64,000 nucleotides of DNA from Enterococcus_D entomosocium (lineage in GTDB: Bacteria; Bacillota; Bacilli; Lactobacillales; Enterococcaceae): NCBI RefSeq assembly GCF_030441895.1, contig NZ_JARJAS010000010.1, one strand, 5' to 3'. The notes beneath the pieces are model-generated. The model saw nothing but the letters and a program-made list of their open reading frames with translations. It made no database searches and was not told the origin of the DNA. The position numbers and the translations under genes were made by a program. This document shows positions 43,897-52,355 of the stretch, piece by piece (within the stretch, counting starts at the first letter, position 1; each line of letters opens with the position of its first letter).

Positions 43897-45051
43897 ATGG
43901 ATAGAAAGACGAGATATAAACAGCAAAGAGCCCACAAAGCACGCAATAAGCGCGTGATTATTGGAGGAATCTTTCTTTTCGCCATTGCAGGCATCGTTTT
44001 ATTTGCCGGCTATACGTATTATGCAGCAAAGAATTCAGTGGATAAAATGTTTAAAGAATCCGCTGTGATAACCTCTAACAAAGAAAAAGAGGATGGATCA
44101 CTCAAAACATCCGATGTAAGTTCTAAGTTCGGTGTTTTATTGATGGGTGTCGATAATGATGAGGAACGTGAACAAACAGATCATTTAGACAGCGCACGTA
44201 CTGATAGTTTAATCTACATGGTCTATGATGGCGAAAATAAAAAAATCGATATGGTCAGCATCCCGCGGGATATTTGGACGAACATCTATGATGGAACTGG
44301 AACAGGTACGATCTATACCACAGCAAAAATCAATAGTGCTTATACAGTCGGAGAAGAAGATGCCACGATCGAAACCGTTCAAAATTATTTGCAATTACCA
44401 ATCGATTACTATGTAAATGTGAATTTCATAAGTTTTAAAAAAATTATTGATGCAATTGGTGGTGTAACTGTAAATGTCCCTTATGACATAAATCAAGATT
44501 ATGCCGCAGATAACTCTGGGGAAACATTGATTCCGGAAGGTCGTCAGTTGTTGAATGGTGAGCAAGCTTTGATTTTTGCGCGTATTCGAAAAATGGATAC
44601 CGATGTTGATCGGGGAAATCGTCAGCAAGAAGTCATTGAAGCAGCAATTCATCAGGCTTTAAAAATTAATAACGTGACGAAATATCAAGAAATTTTAGAT
44701 TCTGTAAGTAATGACGTAAATACAAACTTTAAATTTGAAGATTTAGTTTCCCTTGCTGGAAATATGATTTCAGGATTTGAAATCAATAGTCATACCTTTG
44801 AATGGTATGATGGGGAGTCTTACGATGGTCAGTCCATTGTGTACATCCAAGACTACTCTTACAATGAAATCCGAAACGACATGCTTAAGGCATTAGGCAA
44901 GCAGACAGAAGAACAGAGTACCCAAAATCAAAACACAGATGCTCAGACAGGATACGACGACGGGTCTCAAGGAACAGGTTATGGCAGCGAGTACGGTACT
45001 GACAACGGAACGGGCTATGGCACGGAGTATGGATCAGATTCAAATTATTAA
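43897..45051 (+). CDS. LytR-CpsA-Psr (LCP) family cell-wall glycopolymer ligase
   Basis: 384 residues: basic cytoplasmic start, one helix (~24-46), accessory region and LCP domain (~70-320). Conserved residues: GVDNDEEREQTDHLDSARTDSLIYM (the D-x-D and Arg patch), VSIPRDIW and GEQALIFARIRKMDTDVDRGNRQQ (essential Arg cluster). It transfers wall teichoic acid or polysaccharide from undecaprenyl carrier to peptidoglycan outside the membrane. The tail has short tandem Gly-Tyr-Gly-Ser/Thr-Glu/Asp repeats of low complexity, unusual for the family. Confidence 0.93.
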   Translation: MDRKTRYKQQRAHKARNKRVIIGGIFLFAIAGIVLFAGYTYYAAKNSVDKMFKESAVITSNKEKEDGSLKTSDVSSKFGVLLMGVDNDEEREQTDHLDSARTDSLIYMVYDGENKKIDMVSIPRDIWTNIYDGTGTGTIYTTAKINSAYTVGEEDATIETVQNYLQLPIDYYVNVNFISFKKIIDAIGGVTVNVPYDINQDYAADNSGETLIPEGRQLLNGEQALIFARIRKMDTDVDRGNRQQEVIEAAIHQALKINNVTKYQEILDSVSNDVNTNFKFEDLVSLAGNMISGFEINSHTFEWYDGESYDGQSIVYIQDYSYNEIRNDMLKALGKQTEEQSTQNQNTDAQTGYDDGSQGTGYGSEYGTDNGTGYGTEYGSDSNY

Positions 45052-45074
45052 TGAAGTATAATTATCAGAAGCAA

Positions 45075-45098
45075 GCCAGGAGAAATCCTGGTTTTTTT
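45075..45098 (+). terminator. terminator of the LCP gene
   Basis: CCAGGA/TCCTGG with a GAAA tetraloop, followed by T7. Confidence 0.88.
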
Positions 45099-45226
45099 GC
45101 GTTCAAGAGGGGAGCAAATGGTAAATCTTTGTCACAAGCCACTTTCGTTTTCATCTAAGAAGTGCAGTGCTATGCTTTAGATAAGAAGCAGCCTACTGCA
45201 GCGAGTCCGACACCGAAGGAGGAAGT

Positions 45227-46144
45227 ATGATGGAAAAACAGCAAGAACAAAAAGCCCGTAGAATCGTTTTGTTGACCCACGTCTTAGGGTTGATCATGAA
45301 AGCCATCGGCTACTTCTATAGCGGCAGTGCTGTCTTGATGAACGAAAGTATCCATAGTCTGATCGATTGCATCAATCAAGGACTTCTAGCCATCGGTGAA
45401 AACCGAGCACAGCGAGGACGCAGTGAACTGCATCAGTTTGGTGAAGGACGAGCGACCTATTTTTTTAGTACCGTAGTTGCCATGACAGTTTTTTTAGGCG
45501 GTGGGATTTTAGCGGTTGTTGAAGCCACCCGTGATCTACTAGACCCAACCCACGAAGTGGAACAGCTCCAGCTGGTGGCAGCAATCTTATTTGTCAGTTT
45601 GTTTATTGAAGTGACTGCAGTTCAAGATGGTTGGCAAGAAGTCAAAGAACAAAATAAACAAAAACAACCCCTCGTCCGTTTTTTGAAAGAAAGCCGGGAT
45701 TCTGATTTACTATTAGGTTTTACGGAAAATTTGTTTGCCTTAGGCAGTGTGACGATCGCCATCGTAGGAATCTCATTGACTGCTTTGACAGGCAATCCGG
45801 TATTTGATTCCCTCGGGGGCATTTTAGGTGGATTGTTGTTGATTGCTGCTGCTGTCTTTTTAGCCAAAGAATTTTATAGCCTTTTGATTGGCGAAGGGGC
45901 ATCCGCATCAGATTTAATGGCGATCAAACAAATTTTAGCCGACCCTGCAATCATTCAAATCAAAGATTTACGAACCCTCCATCTAAGCCCAGAGGAACTT
46001 TTGATCGTCGCCGACCTTAGCTTGAAACTAGCGCCGGATGAAGAACCAAGCACGTTTATTGATACCATTGAGCAACAAATAAAGCAGGCTTTGCCTGAAC
46101 TGCGGGTCTATTGCTATATCGAGAGTGAGGAAATTACCTCTTAA
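45227..46144 (+). CDS. cation diffusion facilitator (CDF) metal exporter
   Basis: 305 residues, 6 helices: first helices contain YFYSGSAVLMNESIHSLIDCINQGLL, with the metal-binding pattern around SIHSLIDC (the H/D pair of helix II), and the second pair near NLFALGSVTIAI and PVFDSLGGILGG. A carboxy-terminal ~80-residue cytoplasmic domain follows. This variant resembles the iron/manganese-type CDFs without long His loops. AAGGAGG precedes tandem ATGs (45227 and 45230). It probably exports Zn2+, Mn2+ or Fe2+. Confidence 0.85.
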   Translation: MMEKQQEQKARRIVLLTHVLGLIMKAIGYFYSGSAVLMNESIHSLIDCINQGLLAIGENRAQRGRSELHQFGEGRATYFFSTVVAMTVFLGGGILAVVEATRDLLDPTHEVEQLQLVAAILFVSLFIEVTAVQDGWQEVKEQNKQKQPLVRFLKESRDSDLLLGFTENLFALGSVTIAIVGISLTALTGNPVFDSLGGILGGLLLIAAAVFLAKEFYSLLIGEGASASDLMAIKQILADPAIIQIKDLRTLHLSPEELLIVADLSLKLAPDEEPSTFIDTIEQQIKQALPELRVYCYIESEEITS

Positions 46145-46159
46145 AGTAGAATAAATACG

Positions 46160-46209
46160 AAGCATTCTTCGGTTGGAGATTCACAATTCAACCGATGAAT
46201 GCTTGTTTT
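46160..46209 (+). terminator. terminator of the CDF gene
   Basis: AAGCATTC..TCGGTTG pairs with CAACCGA..GAATGCTT, followed by GTTTT. Confidence 0.82.
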
Positions 46210-46913
46210 GGGTAGTGGTGAGCTCGTGTTGAATGAACACAAAGGATCAATGGCTTGTTTTAACTTTAGGCTTTTCTGACGATCAGGAATTAGATTGTAA
46301 GCGGAAAGATCCAGCGATTTATCTATTTTTTAGCAGTAAACAGTTTTTTTGTTCAAAAGTTTGTGTTTTTTTGTTAAAATAAAATAAGAACAGCGAGTGT
46401 TCTCTGTTTGAAGTTATTTTTTTGCTAGAGTTGTAACATTGTAAATCACAACATAGCGAAAGCTCAGGTTATTAAGAAAACGCCGAAACGAGTGCCTGTT
46501 TGCCATTACTGGCATGCTGCCCAATCGTCACCAAAAGCGGTGGTGCTAATTTTGTTACGACTGTTTTTTTACACCACTTGTGAAGCAAAATCCTTTGCGA
46601 ACATCTTCATCCATGATAGGTTAGAAATAGGCCGAATGGTTTTTTCACAAAGTACGTACATAGAAAGATCACTTGCGATGACTAAAAGCAGCGACTTCAT
46701 TGCTCGCAAAATGATCGATGCTCATCACACATACCTTTTCCCTCAGCCAGTCAATCTGCGCTTGCTTTTCTTATTGGTTATATTCCCTTCATTCAGCGAT
46801 CGCCTGAACCGATTCGAATTTAAAAACGACTGTGCAAGGTATCTGTAACGATTTATCCCTTCAGAAACGTGGAAACCTTCGGCAAGAAGTTTACAATTAA
46901 AAGGAGGAATTTG
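46210..46913 (+). other. long 5' region of the P-type ATPase gene with attenuator-like structures
   Basis: About 700 bp without a convincing gene. A promoter-like AT-rich stretch lies near 46345-46380 (TTGTT...TTAAAAT). Downstream are several hairpins: AGAACA/TGTTCT near 46387-46402, TGCC/GGCA near 46500-46515, and a CGTCACCAAAA/TTTTGTTACG stem near 46527-46563 followed by CTGTTTTTTT, with GGTGGTG able to pair either with the preceding CACC or with CACCAC at about 46573. A 118-codon frame at 46492 has no ribosome-binding site and odd composition. A metal-sensing leader is possible, but it did not match the M-box or yybP-ykoY consensus. Confidence 0.45.
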
Positions 46914-49580
46914 ATGGAAAAATTTTACCAGCAAAAGACTGAAGAGACCTTGAAACATTTTGAAAGTGACCGCAAGCAAGGCCTAAGCGGGAAAGAAGCC
47001 GACAAACGCTTAGAAAAATACGGAGAAAACTCGATCCAGCAACAAGAATCCCTTTCTGTATGGGAATTGCTGTGGCATAACGTAAACAACTTGATTGTTT
47101 ATCTCTTGCTAGCAGCTGCGTTACTCTCTTTTGCGATGGGGGAAACGGTTGAAGGAATTGCAGTATTGATTGCCGTGGTGATTGCTGTAATGACAGGCTT
47201 CATTACAGAATTACGAGCACAAAAATCAATTGATTCACTTCAAAGCATGATTTACACTACCGCAAAAGTGATTCGTGATGGAGAAGTAATGGAGATTGAG
47301 TCGGCAAAAATCGTACCAGGCGATATTCTCGTTTTGGAAGAAGGGGATGCTATTGCCGCAGATGCCCGCTTACTTGAAACGAGCAACTTTGCCTGCATTG
47401 AATCAGCGTTGACCGGTGAGTCAGAAGCTGTGGAAAAAGATGCTCGAGAAACCTACGAAGAAGATGTTCCATTAGGCGATCGTCGCAATGTCGTTTTCGC
47501 AGGAACTGCGGCAACTCGGGGAAATGCCTATGCCGTAGTGACAGAAACCGGCATGAAGACCGAGGTCGGAAAAATCAGTGACATGCTGACCGGTGACAAA
47601 AAACGTCAAACACCATTAGATATCGAATTGGATAAGCTTGGAAAAGCAATCATTATTGCAGCGCTCTTTGCGGCAGTGGCAGTTCTGATCGCTGGGGTAC
47701 TGACGAATCAGCCATTTGTCGAAATGATCCATATTTCGATTATTTTAGCGGTCGCAGCCATTCCTGAAGCCATGCCAGCCGTTTCGACGATCACATTGTC
47801 TCGTGGGATGCGAACGATGGCCGAGCACAAAGCCCTTGTCAAATCGTTATCAGCCGTCGAGACTCTTGGCGCCACCAGTATCATTGCCAGTGATAAAACG
47901 GGGACGCTGACAGAAAACCAAATGACGGTTGCCGAGATCATTTTAGGTTCTGGGGAAATGTTCAAAGTGACAGGAAATGGGTATGAACCCAACGGAAAAT
48001 TCTATAAGGCAGACTCGGATGATAATTCCGAGATCGACGCAACCAATCATGATGCACTGCAAGGGATGGTTGCAAATGGCGCTTTATGTACCACCGGCAC
48101 TTTACGTGAAAACGAAGGGCAATACGAGATCCTCGGTGATCCAACGGATGGGGCGTTTGTTGTTTTAGGTCAAAAGATCGGCATCGATCGGCAAAAAGAG
48201 CAGGACAGCGGGCTGAAGAAAATCGCAGAAATGCCCTTTGATTCCGACAACAAATACATGGTGACCGTGTATGAAGGAGAGCAACGGACATTGATCATCA
48301 AAGGGGCACCAGATGTCTTAATTGATTTAGCTGATGCTGATGCCACTGAAAAAGAACAACTTCATGAATACAATGACACGTTAGCCAGTCATGGGCAGCG
48401 GGTGATCGCTGTCGGTTGCATCAAGGATTATCAAGGTGGGACGGACGAAGCAGAACTGAAAGCAGCATTACAGGAAATCAAGATCCAAGGCTTTGCGGGC
48501 ATCGTCGATCCGCCACGAACAGATGTCAAAGAGGCAGTGAAGGTCGCCCAAGAAGCGGGGATCCGAGTGAAGATGATCACGGGGGACCATCCGAAGACCG
48601 CATCAATGATCGCCAAAGAAATTGGCTTAAAAGATCATGAAAAAACCATGACAGGTCGCGAGATCGATGAATTGGCAGGGCAGGAAGGCTTTAACGAAAA
48701 AATAGAAGAAGTCGCTGTCTTTGCTCGAGTCTCTCCAAAAAATAAATTACAACTTGTGGAAGCCTTGCGTGAAGAAGGCGATATCGTTTCTATGACTGGC
48801 GATGGCGTTAACGATGCGCCGGCACTCAACGGCGCCGATATCGGGATCGCCATGGGGATTCGTGGGACAGAAGTAGCCAAAGAATCTTCCGATATGATTT
48901 TAACTGATGACCGTTTTGGAACAATCGTCGATGCCATCAAAGAAGGACGCATCATTTTTGACAACATAAAAAAATATGTTTCCTTCCTGTTCTCTTGTAA
49001 TATGGTTGAGATCGTGACGATCTTTTTAAGTGTCATCTTCTTGATGCCAATGCCGATCCAACCGCTGCATATCCTTTTCTTAAATCTAGTCATCGATATT
49101 GCGCCAGCAATGGCGTTAGCCTTTGAACCAGCAGAAGACGATATCATGAAACGTCAGCCACGGTCGAAAGCTGATGGCCTCGTCAACAAACGCTTCTTAG
49201 GACGCATCATTTTAAGTGGTGTTGTGATTGGTTTGGTGGCGTTTGGCTTCTTCAATTTCTTGATGTTGACGGATCACGAGTTGCTTTATGCACAAACAGC
49301 GACCTTTACCTTTATGGCAGTAGCACAATTGATGCATATTTTCAACGTTCGTAAGAGCAGCGGTTTTGGCTTAGACAAAACTCTCTTGAAAAACAAACCG
49401 TTGATGGGGGCATTGCTCCTTTCCGTAGGTTTGCAGCTTTCAGCAGTCTATGTACCGTTTATGAATGAGCTATTAGACACGATGCCAATTCAAGCCGGCA
49501 CGTGGGGGATCATCTTCGCTGCTGCAGCGATCTCTACACTGATTGTGATGGGCTTGAAGAAACTCTTCCAATTAAAATAA
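46914..49580 (+). CDS. P-type cation-transporting ATPase (P2 type, Ca2+/cation)
   Basis: 888 residues from the ATG at 46914 with AAAAGGAGG 8 bp upstream. Ten helices; TGES actuator loop at 167-170, phosphorylated Asp327 in SDKTGTLT, hinge GDGVNDAPAL. The helix-4 ion-binding motif reads PEAMP (284-288) instead of the PEGLP usual in bacterial Ca2+-ATPases, so the ion (Ca2+, Mn2+, Na+ or K+) is uncertain. It follows a CDF metal exporter and a long structured leader, suggesting metal-responsive expression. Confidence 0.9.
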   Translation: MEKFYQQKTEETLKHFESDRKQGLSGKEADKRLEKYGENSIQQQESLSVWELLWHNVNNLIVYLLLAAALLSFAMGETVEGIAVLIAVVIAVMTGFITELRAQKSIDSLQSMIYTTAKVIRDGEVMEIESAKIVPGDILVLEEGDAIAADARLLETSNFACIESALTGESEAVEKDARETYEEDVPLGDRRNVVFAGTAATRGNAYAVVTETGMKTEVGKISDMLTGDKKRQTPLDIELDKLGKAIIIAALFAAVAVLIAGVLTNQPFVEMIHISIILAVAAIPEAMPAVSTITLSRGMRTMAEHKALVKSLSAVETLGATSIIASDKTGTLTENQMTVAEIILGSGEMFKVTGNGYEPNGKFYKADSDDNSEIDATNHDALQGMVANGALCTTGTLRENEGQYEILGDPTDGAFVVLGQKIGIDRQKEQDSGLKKIAEMPFDSDNKYMVTVYEGEQRTLIIKGAPDVLIDLADADATEKEQLHEYNDTLASHGQRVIAVGCIKDYQGGTDEAELKAALQEIKIQGFAGIVDPPRTDVKEAVKVAQEAGIRVKMITGDHPKTASMIAKEIGLKDHEKTMTGREIDELAGQEGFNEKIEEVAVFARVSPKNKLQLVEALREEGDIVSMTGDGVNDAPALNGADIGIAMGIRGTEVAKESSDMILTDDRFGTIVDAIKEGRIIFDNIKKYVSFLFSCNMVEIVTIFLSVIFLMPMPIQPLHILFLNLVIDIAPAMALAFEPAEDDIMKRQPRSKADGLVNKRFLGRIILSGVVIGLVAFGFFNFLMLTDHELLYAQTATFTFMAVAQLMHIFNVRKSSGFGLDKTLLKNKPLMGALLLSVGLQLSAVYVPFMNELLDTMPIQAGTWGIIFAAAAISTLIVMGLKKLFQLK

Positions 49581-49618
49581 AATAAATTATCCAGTATTTT
49601 CTCAATACCGGAGTAACG

Positions 49619-49703
49619 AAGACCCGCAGCCTAATGGCGCAACTTCGCCAAAGGATTCTTGATTCGATCCTTGATGAAGTTCGCCTAGCTACGGGTCTTT
49701 TTT
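49619..49703 (+). terminator. branched terminator after the P-type ATPase
   Basis: AAGACCCG (49619-49626) pairs with CGGGTCTT (49692-49699), followed by TTTTT. Nested inside are AACTTC/GAAGTT and GGAT/ATCC stems, giving a long branched hairpin. Confidence 0.8.
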
Positions 49704-49711
49704 GCTTACTC

Positions 49712-49766
49712 TTTACAAGCAAAAGAAAATGATTTATACTTGACTAGTCAACAATTGACAAGTCAG
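49712..49766 (+). promoter_or_regulatory. promoter and twin operators of the MarR-nitroreductase operon
   Basis: TTTACA (49712-49717), 17 bp, TATACT (49735-49740). Directly after the -10 lie the perfect palindrome TTGACTAGTCAA (49740-49751) and a near copy TTGACAAGTCAG (49755-49766), 15 bp apart. This position blocks RNA polymerase and suggests autorepression by the MarR protein. Confidence 0.7.
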
Positions 49767-49789
49767 TGATGAAAGGAGCGGTTTATGCA

Positions 49790-50197
49790 ATGAATTTACG
49801 TGAGCTAAGCGGATTGCTGTATCGGATGAAAATCGTGAATCAAGAATTAACGGCGATCTTTGAAAAAGAGACTGGCTTTAGTCTGACCCGTTATCAGTTG
49901 CTGCAGTTTTTGAATGAGCAAGGACGCTGTACCCAAAATCAAGTACAGAATGAATTGAAGATCGATAGTGCAGCGGTCACTCGGCATTTGAAGATTCTCG
50001 AAGAAAAACAATTTGTGACACGGGAACGAAACAAAGACAATAACCGCGAGATTTTTGTTTCTTTGACACCGAAAGCACAAGCCGATTTGGCTAGTTGTGC
50101 TTCAAAGCATGCCAGCTCTGAGGAGTCGTTAGGCATCAATTTGACCGAAGAAGAAGAAGCACAGCTTCTAACATTACTTATGAAATTAGTTCCATGA
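49790..50197 (+). CDS. MarR-family transcriptional repressor
   Basis: 135 residues with a winged helix-turn-helix (TRYQLLQFLNEQGRCTQNQVQNEL, then SAAVTRHLKILEEKQFVTRERN and the DNNREIFVSLT wing). This resembles the YetL/HypR-like group; one Cys (in GRCTQNQ) sits before the recognition helix, and could sense electrophiles, which is inference. AAAGGAG lies 12 bp before ATG 49790. It is the first gene of an operon with nitroreductase, monooxygenase and DUF1304 genes. Confidence 0.85.
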   Translation: MNLRELSGLLYRMKIVNQELTAIFEKETGFSLTRYQLLQFLNEQGRCTQNQVQNELKIDSAAVTRHLKILEEKQFVTRERNKDNNREIFVSLTPKAQADLASCASKHASSEESLGINLTEEEEAQLLTLLMKLVP

Positions 50198-50211
50198 AAG
50201 AAGGCAAACCC

Positions 50212-50847
50212 ATGACAGAATACAGCAATAACAATTTTTCAGAGATCACCTTTGGCCGAAAATCGGTCCGTGTCTATGATGAAACCTACAAAATCCCTCA
50301 TGAAGAAATGTTGACCATGATCCAAGAGTCAACGACAGCACCTTCCTCAGTCAATATGCAGCCTTGGCGCTTTGTCGTTGTGGAAAGCGATGAGCAAAAA
50401 GCAAAATTGAAACCGTTGATTCGTTTCAACGTCCGACAAAATGATACATCTTCTGCAATGGTCTTGATTTTTGGCGATATGCTTTGTCATGAACTAGGAG
50501 AAGAAATTTATAACAAAGCAGTAGCAGAAGGCAAAATGCCAGCGGAAGTACGTGACCAACAATTAGCAGCGATCATTCCTCATTACGAAAATCTTACAAA
50601 AGAACAAATGAATGATGTGGTGAAGATCGACGCTAGTTTAGCAGCGATGCAATTTATGTTAGTTGCGCGGGCGCATGGCTATGAAACCAACCCAATCGGC
50701 GGCTTTGAAGCAGATCAATTAGCAGAAGCTTTTGGCTTAGACAAAGAACGTTATGTTCCTGTCATGATCCTTTCAGTCGGAAAAGCCAAAGAATTAGGCT
50801 ATGAATCCGTTCGGTTAGACGCAGAACAAATTACGACATTTCTATAA
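50212..50847 (+). CDS. nitroreductase-family FMN oxidoreductase
   Basis: 211 residues from ATG 50212 (GAAAGAAGG upstream). The RKSVRVYDETYKIP start, TAPSSVNMQPWRFVVVES (FMN phosphate-binding segment) and the GGFEADQLAEAFGL end are nitroreductase features. A dimeric NAD(P)H-dependent enzyme reducing nitro compounds or quinones. Operon position after a MarR sensor and before a quinone-monooxygenase-like protein suggests quinone or electrophile defence. Confidence 0.9.
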   Translation: MTEYSNNNFSEITFGRKSVRVYDETYKIPHEEMLTMIQESTTAPSSVNMQPWRFVVVESDEQKAKLKPLIRFNVRQNDTSSAMVLIFGDMLCHELGEEIYNKAVAEGKMPAEVRDQQLAAIIPHYENLTKEQMNDVVKIDASLAAMQFMLVARAHGYETNPIGGFEADQLAEAFGLDKERYVPVMILSVGKAKELGYESVRLDAEQITTFL

Positions 50848-50861
50848 GAGGAGGGAAAACG

Positions 50862-51149
50862 ATGGAAATCATCAATGCAACGTTTTACATCAAAGAAGAA
50901 AAGCGGGCAGATTTTTTAGCCGCTGTTACGCCATTATTAGCATCGGCGAGAGCTGAGGAAGGCTGCCACGGCTATCATCTCTATGAATCATTGGAAGAGA
51001 ACAATCGGTTTGTCATGGTCGAAAAATGGGCGAATCAAGAATCGATCACCGCTCACAATCAAAACCCGCTGCTGCAACAATTATTCCAACAAATGCCTGA
51101 CTTTGCAGCCAAACCGAGCGAGATCGTTGTCGCTCATCAAGGAGAATAA
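50862..51149 (+). CDS. antibiotic biosynthesis monooxygenase-domain protein (YgiN-like)
   Basis: 95 residues, one ABM domain (dimeric ferredoxin-like fold): INATFYIKEEKRADFLAAVTPLLASARAEEGCHGYHLYESLEENNRFVMVEKWANQESITAHNQ is the continuous family pattern here, cited in part. YgiN of this family is a quinol monooxygenase. AGGAGGG precedes the ATG, 14 bp after the nitroreductase gene. Confidence 0.88.
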   Translation: MEIINATFYIKEEKRADFLAAVTPLLASARAEEGCHGYHLYESLEENNRFVMVEKWANQESITAHNQNPLLQQLFQQMPDFAAKPSEIVVAHQGE

Positions 51150-51151
51150 AG

Positions 51152-51511
51152 ATGACGATTTTATCGACGATTTTGATTGTACTGGTTGCCTTAGAGTTTT
51201 TCTATATTCTCTATTTAGAAACATTTGCCACTACGTCCAAAGCAACGGCGCGGGTCTTCAACGTGACGAAAGCAGAACTTGAACGACCGATCGTTGTGAC
51301 CTTGTTCAAAAACCAAGGGGTTTACAATGGACTCATTGGTTTGGGGTTACTGTATAGTATTACCTTTGCTTCAGCACCATTGGAAATCAGTCGCTTGTTG
51401 CTGATCTACATTATCTTAGTAGCTGCATATGGCAGTGTGACTAGCGACAAGAAAATTATTTTGACCCAAGGCGGTCTAGCGATCCTTGCCTTGCTGTCCA
51501 CCTTTTTTTAA
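51152..51511 (+). CDS. DUF1304 membrane protein
   Basis: 119 residues, four helices. The LEFFYILYLETFATTSKATARVFNV start and FKNQGVYNGLIGLGLLYSI are DUF1304 hallmarks. The start is 2 bp after the previous stop with AAGGAG inside the preceding gene. Function unknown; it often travels with MarR-controlled redox genes. A terminator follows. Confidence 0.88.
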   Translation: MTILSTILIVLVALEFFYILYLETFATTSKATARVFNVTKAELERPIVVTLFKNQGVYNGLIGLGLLYSITFASAPLEISRLLLIYIILVAAYGSVTSDKKIILTQGGLAILALLSTFF

Positions 51512-51523
51512 CCAATAAAAGAA

Positions 51524-51587
51524 GAAGCCCCCTAATCTAAGAAAGCCTTTCTATACAATAGAAGCTTTCTTAAATCGGGGGCTTTTA
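51524..51587. terminator. terminator of the nitroreductase operon
   Basis: AAGCCCCC..AAGAAAGC pairs with GCTTTCTT..GGGGGCTT, followed by TT. It separates the rightward operon from the leftward ECF gene. Confidence 0.9.
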
Positions 51588-51643
51588 ATGTTTGGGCAAA
51601 GAGTACTCAGAACGTGAAAAAAATGATAGGATAAGAGAAGGGA

Positions 51644-52246
51644 CTAACGATTTTCTGGACGTAAACTGGTTGCCGCAAATAAGGCTTTTACTAGAATGGG
51701 TGTTAAGATCGCAGCTGTGATCACCTCAGAGATTCCATTCGTTATAGCAATTCCACCGAGGGTCACGAATAAAGCCGAAGCATCGACACCATAGGTATTG
51801 GCAACTAAGCCAGTATATAAGGTTCCCATTAGGGTTAAGACCAAAACTGTATTGGTGATGGTCCCAAAGATTGCTGCAACAATCGAAGCAGCGACAACTT
51901 TTTTGGTCTTTTTGTAAATGATCGTAAACAAGAGACCAGCCACTAAGCCAACCAACACACGGGGAACCACCGAGATGATTGGGTTGGTGAAAACGGCAAT
52001 GTCCAAGGGCGTTGTCGGAGAAGTAAACGCACGGATCATGGTAAAAACACCCCAGACTAAGCCGATGAACATCCCGTCTTTTGTCCCTAAAACGATGGCA
52101 GCGACGATCACCGTGATATGGATGATCGTTAAACTAGTGATACCGATCGGAATAAATCCAAGGAAAGGTACCATCGTCTGTAAAATAATAATAGCAGTCA
52201 AAATGGCACGAATGACAAGGCGATAGGTTTTGCTTTTTGTATTCAT
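51644..52246 (-). CDS. ECF transporter S component, substrate uncertain (PanT/CbrT-like)
   Basis: 200 residues with about six helices, a basic amino terminus, and the loop RAFTSPTTPLDIAVFTNPIISVVPRVLVG, which recalls PanT- or CbrT-type S components (pantothenate or cobalamin). The substrate cannot be fixed from sequence. It is divergent from a TetR gene and shares twin palindromic operators with it, an uncommon control mode for ECF S genes, which usually have riboswitches. The general ECF module is not nearby. Confidence 0.82.
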   Translation of the reverse strand: MNTKSKTYRLVIRAILTAIIILQTMVPFLGFIPIGITSLTIIHITVIVAAIVLGTKDGMFIGLVWGVFTMIRAFTSPTTPLDIAVFTNPIISVVPRVLVGLVAGLLFTIIYKKTKKVVAASIVAAIFGTITNTVLVLTLMGTLYTGLVANTYGVDASALFVTLGGIAITNGISEVITAAILTPILVKALFAATSLRPENR

Positions 52247-52266
52247 TGTAAAAACTCCTTTTTTAT

Positions 52267-52328
52267 AATGACACTCGTGTCATTTTTAAGTTAGGTTGAT
52301 TATACAACAAAATGACACGAGTGTCATT
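52267..52328. promoter_or_regulatory. twin palindromic operators for the divergent TetR/ECF genes
   Basis: AATGACACTCGTGTCATT (52267-52284) and AATGACACGAGTGTCATT (52311-52328) each have perfect 8-bp arms, and each is the exact reverse complement of the other. They flank the 26-bp region holding both promoters, one near each gene. This is a very strong TetR operator pair. Confidence 0.85.
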
Positions 52329-52355
52329 AATAATGTGATGAAAGGAGCCAAAAAA

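Noticed and set aside
45100..45226. Possible NiCo or other metal riboswitch before the CDF gene
   Set aside because: The ~125-nt leader has no match to the known conserved NiCo core and no terminator/antiterminator pair.
46492..46848. 118-codon frame before the P-type ATPase
   Set aside because: GTG start without ribosome-binding site, improbable composition (many Cys, His, Phe), and it overlaps predicted RNA hairpins; more likely untranslated leader.
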